28,466 bases of DNA from positions 1 to 28,466 of IMG/VR virus record IMGVR_UViG_3300031566_000287; one strand, written 5' to 3'. This document shows positions 6,516 to 13,964 of this stretch, one piece after another. Source of the stretch: a virus. A program made the translations under genes and the position numbers. Position 1 is the stretch's first letter. Each line of letters begins with the position of its first letter. A model generated the notes under the pieces. The model was not told the DNA's origin. It worked only from the letters and a program-made list of their open reading frames with translations, and searched no databases.

Positions 6516-7943
6516 ATGGAGCCATCAAAGATCCTGAAAATCGTCGGGGCTTCCACTCATCTGCTCTATCCGGACCAGGGTGGGAAGTCCCTTCTCCAGA
6601 TCCTCAAGGGGGACGAAACGCAGTCCTCCCAGGATCCCTGCCCGGGGTTGAAGTATCACCCCTTCAACTTCGAGCTGGTGACCAAGTTCAAGGAGTCCAA
6701 CTCCCACCACAGCACCTGCATCGAGACCAAGAAGGAGGCCACGGTGGGCCTGGGCCTGGTGACCGAGGAGGAGAGGAAGAAGAAAGCGGAGATGGCCCAG
6801 ATGGCCACGATGCCTCCGGCGGCCCCGGCCGGCCCGGCCAAGCCCGGGGGTATCCAGCTTCCCCAGAAGCCCCGGGGAGTCAACAAAGAGGATGATCTGG
6901 ACCTGTCCGACCGCAGCACCTCGAAGGCCGAGATGGCGCTGGATGAGCTTTGCCGGGTCTCGTGGCAGGATGTGATCGGGGACGTTGCCGAGGATTACTT
7001 CCAGACCGGAAACGGATTCGTCGAGGTCGTTCGCGCAGGGAATGAAATCGTCGGCCTCCACCATGTCCCTGCGGCGCATGTCTATGTCGTCGTGGAGGAC
7101 GACCTCTACAACATCCACTATGAGATCAATCCTTTCTTGTCCGGCAGCCTCCTTGAGGGTGGGGACTCGGCTGCATCTGCCAGGACCTTCGTTCCCTTTG
7201 GGGAGAAGGAAGCCTACCTGGCGAGGACCCCCGCCGCATCGGAGGCGGCAGCCCGGATCTCCGAGGTCATCCACTTCCGCAAGCCTTCGGCAGCCTCCCG
7301 GTGGTATGGAGTCCCCGATTGGTTGGCCGCCGTTCCGAAGATCGAGCTGTCCCATTGCTCGGATCAGTTTCAGCTCGACTTCTTTATGAACAGGGGAGTG
7401 CCGGAGTTTCTCCTGTTTGTGACCGGGGGCGAGGTCTCACCCCAGGACTGGACGAAGCTGGAGGACAGCCTCCGTGCTGGCGTTGGTTTGGGAAACAGCC
7501 ACAAGTCCATAGCGATGAACCTCGTTGCGCCCGAGATCGGAATCCATCTCGAAAAGCTGGAGTCCGACAACCGGGATGGGGACAGCCAGCAAGCGCTGGA
7601 GGAGCAATGGGCCCTCAGCATTGTGACGGCCCACCGGGTTCCACCGTTGCTGGCAGGCATCCAGATCCCGGGGAAGCTCGGGGCATCGAACGAGATCGTG
7701 TCCGCCATGAAGGCTTTCCAGACCTTGGTGATCGGCCCGAGCCAGAAGGTCTTCGAGACGATCCTGAACAAGACACTCGGCGGGAAGAAGGGCGTGTCCG
7801 GGCTCAAGGCGGGGGACTTCAAGTTCCGCAAGATCACCGATGAGATGGAAGTCGAGCAGCTCGATCCGATCTCCCGGATGCGCCAGGAGTTCACGGCTCC
7901 AGTGAACAAGGACCGCGACCCCAACAAGGGCTTGAAGGAATGA
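6516..7943 (+). CDS. Portal protein
   Basis: A 475-aa protein on the plus strand. The ATG at 6516 (MEPSKILKIVGAS) is chosen because AAAAGGAAG lies four bases upstream; ATGs at 6441 and 6492 have no ribosome site. The sequence shows the HK97/PBSX-type portal pattern: CIETKKEATVGLGL (residues about 67-80), a Pro/Ala-rich insertion (MATMPPAAPAGPAKPGG), DYFQTGNGFVEVVR and LHHVPAAHVYVVV, EVIHFRKP, WYGVPDWLAA, and FFMNRGVPEFLLFV followed by the helical stem and GASNEIVSAMKAFQ. The portal is the dodecameric DNA entry vertex and terminase docking site. It is one of only two plus-strand genes, opposite in strand to the rest of the head cluster. The stop overlaps the next start as ATGA. Confidence 0.9.
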   Translation: MEPSKILKIVGASTHLLYPDQGGKSLLQILKGDETQSSQDPCPGLKYHPFNFELVTKFKESNSHHSTCIETKKEATVGLGLVTEEERKKKAEMAQMATMPPAAPAGPAKPGGIQLPQKPRGVNKEDDLDLSDRSTSKAEMALDELCRVSWQDVIGDVAEDYFQTGNGFVEVVRAGNEIVGLHHVPAAHVYVVVEDDLYNIHYEINPFLSGSLLEGGDSAASARTFVPFGEKEAYLARTPAASEAAARISEVIHFRKPSAASRWYGVPDWLAAVPKIELSHCSDQFQLDFFMNRGVPEFLLFVTGGEVSPQDWTKLEDSLRAGVGLGNSHKSIAMNLVAPEIGIHLEKLESDNRDGDSQQALEEQWALSIVTAHRVPPLLAGIQIPGKLGASNEIVSAMKAFQTLVIGPSQKVFETILNKTLGGKKGVSGLKAGDFKFRKITDEMEVEQLDPISRMRQEFTAPVNKDRDPNKGLKE

Positions 7944-8632
7944 GCCTGTTCCTGGAAGCACTCTCCAACCTCAACGTGGGGCGGGAACGGGCCCAGATAG
8001 TGACGTTCTATCGAGAGGTCGTTGCCTCCCCACGAGCCTTCACCATGTCCGAAGTGGAGGCTTCAGTCTCCTGGATCTCTGCCATGTGCTTCAAGGGCCT
8101 GGCTGGCAAGGAGACCAGGAGCAAGTCCATCCAGTTCATCCTCGGGAAGATGCGTCTCCCCATTACCTCCTCGGTCAACATCCATATCCCCCACTATTGG
8201 GCCCCCTACTACCACGACGGGCCGGGCCCCAGGGTCCCGAGCAAGAAGAAGTTCTTCCTGGTCTTCCCGAAGGGCCAGGACCCGAGAAGGCCGAGGAGCT
8301 ATCGGGATGAGATAGACCCGAGCAATGTCAAGTCCATGCACGCTCTTGGGCCTGGGGCCTTGAGGATGTATAAGAAGCTGTTCGGGGACCGCCTGAAGTT
8401 CTTCAAGGTCCGCAAGGGATGGAAGGGGGATCGGTTCTTCGACCGGACCGAGCAGAAGTATGGGCGGCAGATTTCGGACTTGGTTCAGATCTTCCTGGAA
8501 GAGATCTTTGTCCTATGGGGCGACCACCTGACCGAGGAATATCTCCCCAATCAGATGGTCTCTACCCGGATGGGTGGTCTCCTGTCCTTGATCTGGCGGA
8601 TCGTCTACCGCAAGTCATCCCTCAGAGCCTGA
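7940..8632 (+). CDS. Unknown protein co-translated with the portal
   Basis: A 230-aa protein beginning MSLFLEALSNLNVGRERA, overlapping the portal stop by four bases (ATGA). It has a helical N-terminal third, then a proline/tyrosine-rich section (HIPHYWAPYYHDGPGPRVP, about residues 82-100), then a strongly basic section (KKKFFLVFPKGQDPRRPRSY and KVRKGWKGDRFF), and a hydrophobic helical C-terminus. No motif of minor head proteins, proteases or nucleases is recognised. Pairing with the portal suggests a role in procapsid assembly, the portal vertex or packaging. Its last 18 bases overlap the end of the convergent resolvase gene. Confidence 0.7.
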   Translation: MSLFLEALSNLNVGRERAQIVTFYREVVASPRAFTMSEVEASVSWISAMCFKGLAGKETRSKSIQFILGKMRLPITSSVNIHIPHYWAPYYHDGPGPRVPSKKKFFLVFPKGQDPRRPRSYRDEIDPSNVKSMHALGPGALRMYKKLFGDRLKFFKVRKGWKGDRFFDRTEQKYGRQISDLVQIFLEEIFVLWGDHLTEEYLPNQMVSTRMGGLLSLIWRIVYRKSSLRA

Positions 8633-9163
8633 GTCTCCCCAGCCCCACCGGGCCAGCCCGATGGCATCCACGACATGCTTCCACTCCTCGGGCTTGAGCT
8701 TTGTCAGGTGAGCCGGGGGGTTGGTTGGAATCGTGTAGCCCTGGCCCTTCTTGTAGGTCCATCCCAGCCTCCCCAGGACCCGCGCCTGATGGATAGGCTT
8801 CGGGATCGACCCCTTCCACTTGCGTGGCCTGGGCAGCTCGATTTGGGCGCAGAAGGGGGACAGGGCGGCAGCCGCCGCGCCCGCGACCTGGGCGAGCAGG
8901 AGCATGGAGTCCGGCCGGGCCAGCCCGGAGCCGGAGTAGATCTGCTGGCCCTCGATGATGGCGTGGATGTAGTCCCGATCCGGGAAGCTCTGGCCGAGCA
9001 CCGGGAACCTGGAGGCCAGCTCCTGGACCATCTTCTGGACGGCCGACTCGCCCTTGTAGCTCCCGGGGACGCGGATCACTTCGACATGTGAGACCTCTCC
9101 CTCGTCGTCCACGATGGCCAGGCCCAGGTTGTGCAAGTCGGGATCGATGCCGATGTAGTTCAT
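8615..9163 (-). CDS. RuvC-like Holliday junction resolvase
   Basis: A 182-aa protein with ATG at 9163 overlapping the upstream stop (ATGA), with AAAGGGG five bases upstream; the longer frame upstream is a shadow of the glycosyltransferase gene. It begins MNYIGIDPDLHNLGLA, with Asp7 in the first strand of an RNase H-like fold, Glu71 in HAIIEGQQIYSG, and a C-terminal Asp166 in HVVDAIGLARWG, which together give the acidic triad of RuvC-type nucleases. Residues PRPRKWKGSIPK resemble the phage resolvase version of the fold. Such enzymes cut branched DNA made during replication and recombination before packaging. It is the last gene of the large leftward operon and converges with the plus-strand gene at 7940-8632. 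Confidence 0.8.
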   Translation of the reverse strand: MNYIGIDPDLHNLGLAIVDDEGEVSHVEVIRVPGSYKGESAVQKMVQELASRFPVLGQSFPDRDYIHAIIEGQQIYSGSGLARPDSMLLLAQVAGAAAAALSPFCAQIELPRPRKWKGSIPKPIHQARVLGRLGWTYKKGQGYTIPTNPPAHLTKLKPEEWKHVVDAIGLARWGWGDSGSEG

Positions 9164-9924
9164 GACAGCCCCTTTCTCATTTCCAGGTAGGACTCTGCCC
9201 ACTTCCCTGTCCACAGCCGAAGGGTATCCCCCACCGGATCCGCCAGGAACTTCTTGGGCCGGTGACCAACCCCGATCCCTCCGCGCCCGGGCATCCCCTT
9301 CATGCCGATCATCAGGTCCACGGCCGGGTCGAAGAGGTCCTGTTTGAGGGAGGGACACCCGCTGACCAGCTCCCAAAACTTGGCATCAATCCCCTTGGAT
9401 CCCGTCAGGAGACAAGCCCTGGCGGCCTCGGCTATGGTCCCAATCAGATGGCTCCGGAATCCCGTGGCGCACAGGGCGCTCCCCCGGTTCAGGAAGATCC
9501 TGTAGGTCATACTGGGCAGATGGTAGTATTTCTGCCAGATCGTTCCGGCCACATCTGCGGCCATGAGCCTCCGGTGCATGTCGAACACATAGTCCTGATG
9601 GTAGCAGTCGTCGTCCTCCATGATGAGGATGTTCGGGGCCGTGGCGAGCCCCAGGCCGGCCATGACGTTGGCCGCCAGGCTCTTGGGACCTTGATCCTCC
9701 CTCCGGAAGATCCGCTTGTAATGGATCGTGAAGACCCCTCGGTTGGCCAGGAGGGACTCCCCGACTCCCTGGAGCGCCCGGGCCGAGGCATCAGTTTCCC
9801 CATCGTCCACCACGATCCACTGGATCACTCCCCGGAAGGTCTGGTTGAGGAGCATGAATGCCAGGAGGCGCAGGGTCTGGTAGCGATCCCCGGTCGGGGT
9901 GATGATGCTGATTTCTTCCTTCAT
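9160..9924 (-). CDS. Glycosyltransferase family 2 (GT-A fold)
   Basis: A 254-aa protein; the ATG at 9924 overlaps the previous stop by four bases. It starts EISIITPTGDRYQTL, the usual first strand and nucleotide-binding turn of GT2 enzymes, followed by WIVVDDGETDAS (residues about 36-47) and NILIMEDDDCYH (about 97-108), which holds the acidic metal-binding DXD motif. The C-terminal region includes RPKKFLADPVGD. GT2 enzymes transfer a sugar from a nucleotide sugar to an acceptor. No membrane segment is seen, so it is probably soluble and cytoplasmic. It is co-translated with five other sugar or methyl transfer-type genes; the acceptor (protein, lipid glycan or DNA) is unknown. Confidence 0.85.
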   Translation of the reverse strand: MKEEISIITPTGDRYQTLRLLAFMLLNQTFRGVIQWIVVDDGETDASARALQGVGESLLANRGVFTIHYKRIFRREDQGPKSLAANVMAGLGLATAPNILIMEDDDCYHQDYVFDMHRRLMAADVAGTIWQKYYHLPSMTYRIFLNRGSALCATGFRSHLIGTIAEAARACLLTGSKGIDAKFWELVSGCPSLKQDLFDPAVDLMIGMKGMPGRGGIGVGHRPKKFLADPVGDTLRLWTGKWAESYLEMRKGLS

Positions 9925-10658
9925 AGCGCCAGGTTCCTTTCGATGGTCTCCTTCGACATTTTCTTGTGGTAGGAGCGGCTGGGGGCGCCGCAGAACACGT
10001 CCCACAGCGAGCCGAGGTCCAGGAGGCTTGCTTCCGGCATGAGCGGGGCCAGCTCGTGGATGATGGGCTTGGCGGCCATGGATGCGGAGATGGAGAAGGT
10101 CCGGTGGCCCCTCTTGTAACACTGATAGATCGACCCCTTGATGGTGGCTTTTGAATCGTAGCAGTTCAGGGATGGGATCTCGATGTGGCTGATGTTCCTC
10201 TTGATCCTCTGGTCCAGCTTCTTGAAGATCGGGGGCCCGACGAGAACTGGGGTCCTGGCCAGGAATGCCCGGAGGAACGGGGCCAGCTCTCCGGCGATGC
10301 TGGCGCGGTGGAGGAAGTCCCCATGGAACCAGACCGCGCCTGGGGACATCTCGTCCACCATTCTGATCGCCTCCTCGGTCGGGATCCCCATGAGGCTTGC
10401 CAGGAACTTGGGATCCTGCATCCCATAGCGGACTGCCTTCTCCTTGACGAGAGGAGCCTCCCGGAGAACGTGGAGCAGATCGAGAGCCAGTGGCAAGGTG
10501 TAGTCGTGCCGGTCGCAGTTGGTGGCCCTGGCCTTTCTGCCGTAGATCTCCTGGAGCATGCACATGAACTCCCCATCACCATAGCGCAAGAAGGAGATGG
10601 GCTTCTTGACGGTGAGGTCGAGGATGACATTGGAAACGGTCAAATCATAGTTTCTCAT
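9921..10658 (-). CDS. GT-D fold-like glycosyltransferase
   Basis: A 245-aa protein starting MRNYDLTVSN at an ATG that overlaps the previous stop by four bases. Near the N-terminus it has SFLRYGDGEFMCML, with R25-YGDGE30; this R-x-GDGE signature is typical of the GT-D fold-like enzymes (the former DUF1792-type group), where the DGE acidic pair binds metal and nucleotide sugar. Further conserved-looking blocks are TPVLVGPPIFKKL and the C-terminal LLDLGSLWDVFCG. These enzymes act in building surface or protein-linked glycans in bacteria. The assignment comes from the signature and context; the substrate cannot be told. Confidence 0.72.
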   Translation of the reverse strand: MRNYDLTVSNVILDLTVKKPISFLRYGDGEFMCMLQEIYGRKARATNCDRHDYTLPLALDLLHVLREAPLVKEKAVRYGMQDPKFLASLMGIPTEEAIRMVDEMSPGAVWFHGDFLHRASIAGELAPFLRAFLARTPVLVGPPIFKKLDQRIKRNISHIEIPSLNCYDSKATIKGSIYQCYKRGHRTFSISASMAAKPIIHELAPLMPEASLLDLGSLWDVFCGAPSRSYHKKMSKETIERNLAL

Positions 10659-11344
10659 GAGAGGAATCTCCTACCAAATTTACGGGTCAGGTTTCTGGGA
10701 CGAAGGATTGCCTGCTTGCCTCCGTGGGTGAAATACTGGAAGAAATCGTTGTTCCGGAAATGCCCAGCGAAGTGGCGCGTCCGGATTCCTGCTGCCCATG
10801 CAGCGTAGTCTACACTCATCTGGTCCCGGACGCAAACGAGGATCTCCTTCCACCAGATGTCGTGGAACACGCGCATGGATGGAGTGTGCCTCCGGTATAG
10901 GAAGCCGGTGCTGGTGACGTAGTTAGGAAGCTCGAATCCCTGGGCCTGGAACCTCTGGATCTGCGCCCCCAGGTCCTCCCGGGGGATCTTCAGGGAGGCA
11001 TTGATCTGGTCGGCCTCCTGGAGCAGATCATCGTTCTTGGGGTGGACCAGGCCCACCAGCTCGAAGCCCCTGGCCTTGAGAATGATCTCATCCGGGTTGG
11101 CGAGCAGGTGCATGTTGGCGTCAATCCAGACCGATTCCGTCTCCTTCGGGAATAGCTCCTCGGGGTGTGTCTTCAGCCACCTGGCCTGGAGTCTGCCATC
11201 CTCTGGGATGTTGTGGACCTTTCGAATCTCCCACACATCACTCTTGATCGGCAGGTCGGTGAAGCAGATGAACGAGTGATGCCCCGGATTGGAGGGGGCG
11301 TAGAGCTTCTCTTCCTTGCCGATGATTGCGGTGTAGACGATCAC
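10655..11344 (-). CDS. TOD1/MUCI70-type (DUF616) glycosyltransferase-like protein, copy 1
   Basis: A 229-aa protein with a GTG start at 11344 overlapping the upstream stop as GTGA. The layout matches the TOD1/MUCI70 glycosyltransferase-like family: VYTAIIGK at residues 3-10, FICFTD at 25-30, VWIDANMHL at 72-80 as the DXD-like element, LVGLVHPKNDDLLQEA near 96-111, GFLYRRHTPSM near 147-157, WWKE at 164-167 and RDQMSVDYAAW at 173-183. Family members in plants and some bacteria act on polysaccharides or glycoproteins. The product of the next gene upstream shares the same motif series, so these are tandem paralogs. The substrate is not known. Confidence 0.78.
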   Translation of the reverse strand: MIVYTAIIGKEEKLYAPSNPGHHSFICFTDLPIKSDVWEIRKVHNIPEDGRLQARWLKTHPEELFPKETESVWIDANMHLLANPDEIILKARGFELVGLVHPKNDDLLQEADQINASLKIPREDLGAQIQRFQAQGFELPNYVTSTGFLYRRHTPSMRVFHDIWWKEILVCVRDQMSVDYAAWAAGIRTRHFAGHFRNNDFFQYFTHGGKQAILRPRNLTRKFGRRFLS

Positions 11345-12024
11345 TTGCTGCTCCTATCACTGAAGAAGGTAGCTCCAGGGAACTTGTAGTAGAGCCCAGG
11401 CAACCACCTGGCCCTGACACCGGCCTTCCAGATAGAGTAGTCGAAGCTCATCTGATCCCTGCCGTGGCGATATTTGTTGAACTCCTCGAACCAGATCCTG
11501 TTCATCTCTCGGATCTTGGGGCAGTTCCTGCGGATCAGGAACCCTCCACAGGACTGCTCCTTCTGGTCGAACCCCTGGGCCAGATAATCCGCCACCTGGT
11601 GATCGAGTAAGGGCCAGTCAGCCTCGCGGACCTTCCCGCATTCCTTCAGGGCCTGGGCCTCCTGGATGATGCTGGAGTGGCAAGGATGCTTGAAGCGGGC
11701 CAGGTCCATTGCCTTGGGCTGGAGGTATTTCCGGATCATGTCCTCCGGCATCATGCGGAGTTTGAAGCTGGCATCCATCCAGATCCAGTATTCCGCAGCC
11801 TTCTCCGGCCCACCCTCGTGGCACATGATCTTGACCATGCGAGTCAGGTGGACAGGATCCGTGCCCTTGATCTCACGCCTCTCCCAAGGTCCGGAGATTG
11901 GAGGATGCCCGGGGGAGACGTAGGCTATGAACCTGGCCTTGGTCTTACGGGAGACGGACAGCTTCGGGATCCGAATCGTGTCGGAATGGTGACCTAGGCT
12001 GGCCGTCACCACGTAGATCTTCAC
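11341..12024 (-). CDS. TOD1/MUCI70-type glycosyltransferase-like protein, copy 2
   Basis: A 227-aa protein with a GTG start at 12024 (MKIYVVTASLG) overlapping the methyltransferase stop by four bases. It shares with its neighbour YWIWMDASFKLR at residues 79-90, LARFKHPCHSSIIQEA near 108-123, GGFLIRRNCPKI near 160-171, W178-FEEF and RDQMSFDYSIWKAGVRAR at 189-206. The N-terminal strand (YVVTASLGHHSDT) differs from the YTAIIG form, and the FTD element is replaced by FIAYVS. It is therefore a diverged paralog, perhaps with another donor or acceptor specificity. It is co-translated with the rest of the cassette. Confidence 0.72.
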   Translation of the reverse strand: MKIYVVTASLGHHSDTIRIPKLSVSRKTKARFIAYVSPGHPPISGPWERREIKGTDPVHLTRMVKIMCHEGGPEKAAEYWIWMDASFKLRMMPEDMIRKYLQPKAMDLARFKHPCHSSIIQEAQALKECGKVREADWPLLDHQVADYLAQGFDQKEQSCGGFLIRRNCPKIREMNRIWFEEFNKYRHGRDQMSFDYSIWKAGVRARWLPGLYYKFPGATFFSDRSSK

Positions 12025-12617
12025 CCTCGCACCAGAGTCAGGAGGCCATGGCCGTAGGGGGCGTGCCGCTCGATGCGCCAGTGGGGATTGGCCGCCATGA
12101 ACTCGTCGATGGCGAGGCGGATGCCGTGGGATGCCGGATCGAAGCAGGAGCGGTCATCCGGCTGGGGAAGGTAGGTCCCTGTCTCCAGGTTCGCCCCCAT
12201 CGTGGCGAAGGTGATCGTGTCATGGAAGACGAGCCATTTCTTCGATTCGTTGCCCCACATGGACAGCTCGTTGCGCAGGTGCTTGTAGGTGTGGAGGGAG
12301 TCGAAGAAGATCAGGTCTGGGGTCGCGCAGCCTGCGAAGGATGAGTAATCGATGGAGTTCCCCTCGAACAATCTCCACCTCTTCTTGTCCACGGCCTTCT
12401 TGAGCTGCCGGGCCTTGTTCGTGGTCACCAGGTCCACGCTGAACAACCTGCCCTCTGGAGGAAGGCCGGCCAAGAACGCGCTGGAGGAGTGGCCGCACTT
12501 CACACCCAGCTCCCAGATCGAGGTGCATTTGCCGGCCATTTCCTTCAGGTAAGGGAGGTGCTTGGCCGTGGCTACCCTGCTCGCGCAGTTGTTCCTGAAG
12601 ATCTTTTCGAGCGACAT
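12021..12617 (-). CDS. Class I SAM-dependent methyltransferase
   Basis: A 198-aa protein with ATG at 12617 overlapping the previous stop as TAATG. It has a Rossmann methyltransferase layout: SIWELGVKCGHSSSAF (residues 33-48) as motif I, RLFSVDLV (57-64) with Asp62 as the motif II acid, PDLIFFDSLHTYKHLRNEL (100-118) and WLVFHDTI (128-135). The FDSLHTYKHLRNE and FHDT elements resemble the Methyltransf_24/CmcI type group, which methylates small molecules, sugars and lipids in glycan and antibiotic pathways. In this cassette it most likely caps or modifies a sugar. Nothing in it resembles the DPPY or PC motifs of DNA amino or cytosine methyltransferases. Confidence 0.75.
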   Translation of the reverse strand: MSLEKIFRNNCASRVATAKHLPYLKEMAGKCTSIWELGVKCGHSSSAFLAGLPPEGRLFSVDLVTTNKARQLKKAVDKKRWRLFEGNSIDYSSFAGCATPDLIFFDSLHTYKHLRNELSMWGNESKKWLVFHDTITFATMGANLETGTYLPQPDDRSCFDPASHGIRLAIDEFMAANPHWRIERHAPYGHGLLTLVRG

Positions 12618-13165
12618 TAGAATTCCTCCAAGGTTAAAAACGGAAGTGACGGAAGGTTAGCTATCTTGGAGCAGTTGAGCAGCTCCACTTTCTTCTCCGC
12701 CAGCTTGTCCCTCATGGACGCCAGGTGCTCGTTGATGGCTTTCGCGCTCCGGCTCATGTGGTGGTCTGGCAGGAGGTCCATGCCGATGACGCCAATCCTC
12801 TTCGCCCCGAGCTTGTAGGCAAGGTGGATGGCAGCGAAGGGTGAGGTCCTGAAGTGCAGGAGGTCCTCCACGTCTAGGTTCGCCCTAGGGCTGAACCTCT
12901 GCAGATGGAGCTTCCGGATCGCCTTGGCGCCCAAGCGTGGCATCCAAGCATCGTGGCAGATCCAGGCCACCTCTGCTGGGCAGATGTCGATGTAGAGGAG
13001 CCTGTTCTCCGTGAACCTGCGGGGGGCGTCCAGGACCAGAAGGTGGGTGGGGCTCAGGAACCGGGCCACGTCGTTCACGCCGATGGTCGTGAACTCGCAG
13101 AGCGCATCTGCCTGCCTCACAGCAGAGGCCCCGAGCCCCACCACAATGATCGTTTCAGTCGGCAT
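12617..13165 (-). CDS. MptE/DUF115-like protein of the sugar cassette
   Basis: A 182-aa protein starting MPTETIIVVGLGASAVRQ, a nucleotide-binding Rossmann-like first strand and glycine turn. A later block, IHLAYKLGAKRIGVIGMDL (about residues 112-130), is typical of the DUF115/MptE-like group (also found in Maf flagellin glycosylation factors) and of sialyltransferase-like folds. It overlaps the preceding pyrophosphohydrolase gene by 11 bases and the next start by one base. It is likely to bind or transfer a nucleotide-activated group in the same pathway as its neighbours. The exact reaction is not known. Confidence 0.6.
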   Translation of the reverse strand: MPTETIIVVGLGASAVRQADALCEFTTIGVNDVARFLSPTHLLVLDAPRRFTENRLLYIDICPAEVAWICHDAWMPRLGAKAIRKLHLQRFSPRANLDVEDLLHFRTSPFAAIHLAYKLGAKRIGVIGMDLLPDHHMSRSAKAINEHLASMRDKLAEKKVELLNCSKIANLPSLPFLTLEEF

Positions 13166-13517
13166 CGGGAATTTCTTTCTCGATGTTCTCCTGGGCCCAG
13201 ACCGCCATGGCGGCCCGGCAGATCACATGCCCGAGATGATCCTCGGTCTTGTCTCCTGCCAGGTATTCGATCACATGGCGGATCAGATGGTTCAGGTGGC
13301 TCTTGAGCGGGATCCCGTGCCAGTTGTTGTCGCTGTATTTCCTGGCACCATAGGCCAGGACCTTGGCCAGCCGGCGCATCGCTTCCGGTGGGAGCAGGTC
13401 GTAGCGCTCCTCCAGCTTCGACTGCTGGGCCCCGTTGGGCAGGGTCTCCCGCTCCTCCTTCTTCTTCGCGGACTCGCTCTGCATCTTGATGATGTTCATG
13501 GCTTCTTCAGGACTCAT
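13155..13517 (-). CDS. dATP/dGTP pyrophosphohydrolase-like protein (DUF5664-type)
   Basis: A 120-aa helical protein starting MSPEEAMNIIKMQ, overlapping the previous gene by four bases. The core RYDLLPPEAMRRLAKVLAYG, then ARKYSDNNWHG, HLNHLIRHVIEYLAG and HLGHVICRAAMAVWA, matches the pattern of the phage dATP/dGTP diphosphohydrolase N-terminal family (formerly DUF5664), which contains relatives of the MazZ enzyme of 2-aminoadenine phages. Members hydrolyse purine dNTPs to monophosphates. It neighbours the DNA polymerase gene, and a second, MazG-like pyrophosphohydrolase lies at 19382-19696. Activity and base preference cannot be read from the sequence. Confidence 0.72.
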   Translation of the reverse strand: MSPEEAMNIIKMQSESAKKKEERETLPNGAQQSKLEERYDLLPPEAMRRLAKVLAYGARKYSDNNWHGIPLKSHLNHLIRHVIEYLAGDKTEDHLGHVICRAAMAVWAQENIEKEIPDAD

Positions 13518-13681
13518 TTGTGCTCCTTCTTATACGCCAGAGCTGCTGTGAATGACGTAGTCGTGTGCTCCTTGATCTCTTCCCTTCCGTCGTGGAACTT
13601 CCTGATCACATACCACTTGTCGCTGAAGTAGCACTTTGTGACCACCAGGAAAGACTTCTTCGCATCAGTGGACTGGTTCAT
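13514..13681 (-). CDS. Small protein, unknown function
   Basis: A 55-aa protein; the start is taken at 13681 (MNQSTDAKKSFL), with GAGGG nine bases upstream, in preference to an ATG at 13690 that lies right against that ribosome site. It is basic, with a likely beta-hairpin (FLVVTKCYFSDKWYVIRKF) and a helical tail (SFTAALAYKKEHK). It overlaps the next gene by four bases and the previous one by 17 bases, so it belongs to the replication operon. No family is recognised. Confidence 0.6.
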   Translation of the reverse strand: MNQSTDAKKSFLVVTKCYFSDKWYVIRKFHDGREEIKEHTTTSFTAALAYKKEHK

Positions 13682-13964
13682 CTGGCGCATCCCTCTTCGT
13701 GACACTGCCGGTCCGAATGTGGACCTTAGCATCGACCCCCAAGTCTATCACAATTTTTGTGAGTTGGCGTCGGAGGAGATGCGCTTTTTCCCAGGTTGGC
13801 GCCCTGAGGATTGGCTTTATACGAGTCACTCCGATCTTTGCCAGGACCGACCACCAGCGATCCTTGGGAGGAGTCTGGGAGAAGTGGGGCCGGACCACGA
13901 TGAACTCCGTGACACCGGCCAGGTCGACCTCGGTGATCTGATCCTTCAGGAGGAGGGAGACCAT
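13665..13964 (-). CDS. Unknown protein following the DNA polymerase
   Basis: A 99-aa alpha/beta protein starting MVSLLLKDQITEVDLAG. The start at 13964 lies 19 bases inside the end of the polymerase gene and has AAAGGA upstream; longer versions of the frame are polymerase shadows. Strands such as EFIVVRPHF and IDLGVDAKVHIRTG, and a basic helix EKAHLLRRQLTK, suggest a compact fold. No homologous family is recognised. Its place between polymerase and pyrophosphohydrolase suggests a role in replication or nucleotide use. Confidence 0.6.
   Translation of the reverse strand: MVSLLLKDQITEVDLAGVTEFIVVRPHFSQTPPKDRWWSVLAKIGVTRIKPILRAPTWEKAHLLRRQLTKIVIDLGVDAKVHIRTGSVTKRDAPDEPVH

Noticed and set aside
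8667-9091. Plus-strand frames running across the resolvase and glycosyltransferase genes
   Set aside because: They are antisense to genes with catalytic motifs and continue the plus-strand block only by chance; no start signals are visible.
12021-12617. DNA methyltransferase acting in restriction defence
   Set aside because: The class I fold is present, but the adenine/cytosine DNA methyltransferase catalytic motifs are absent and the sequence is closer to small-molecule or sugar methyltransferases.
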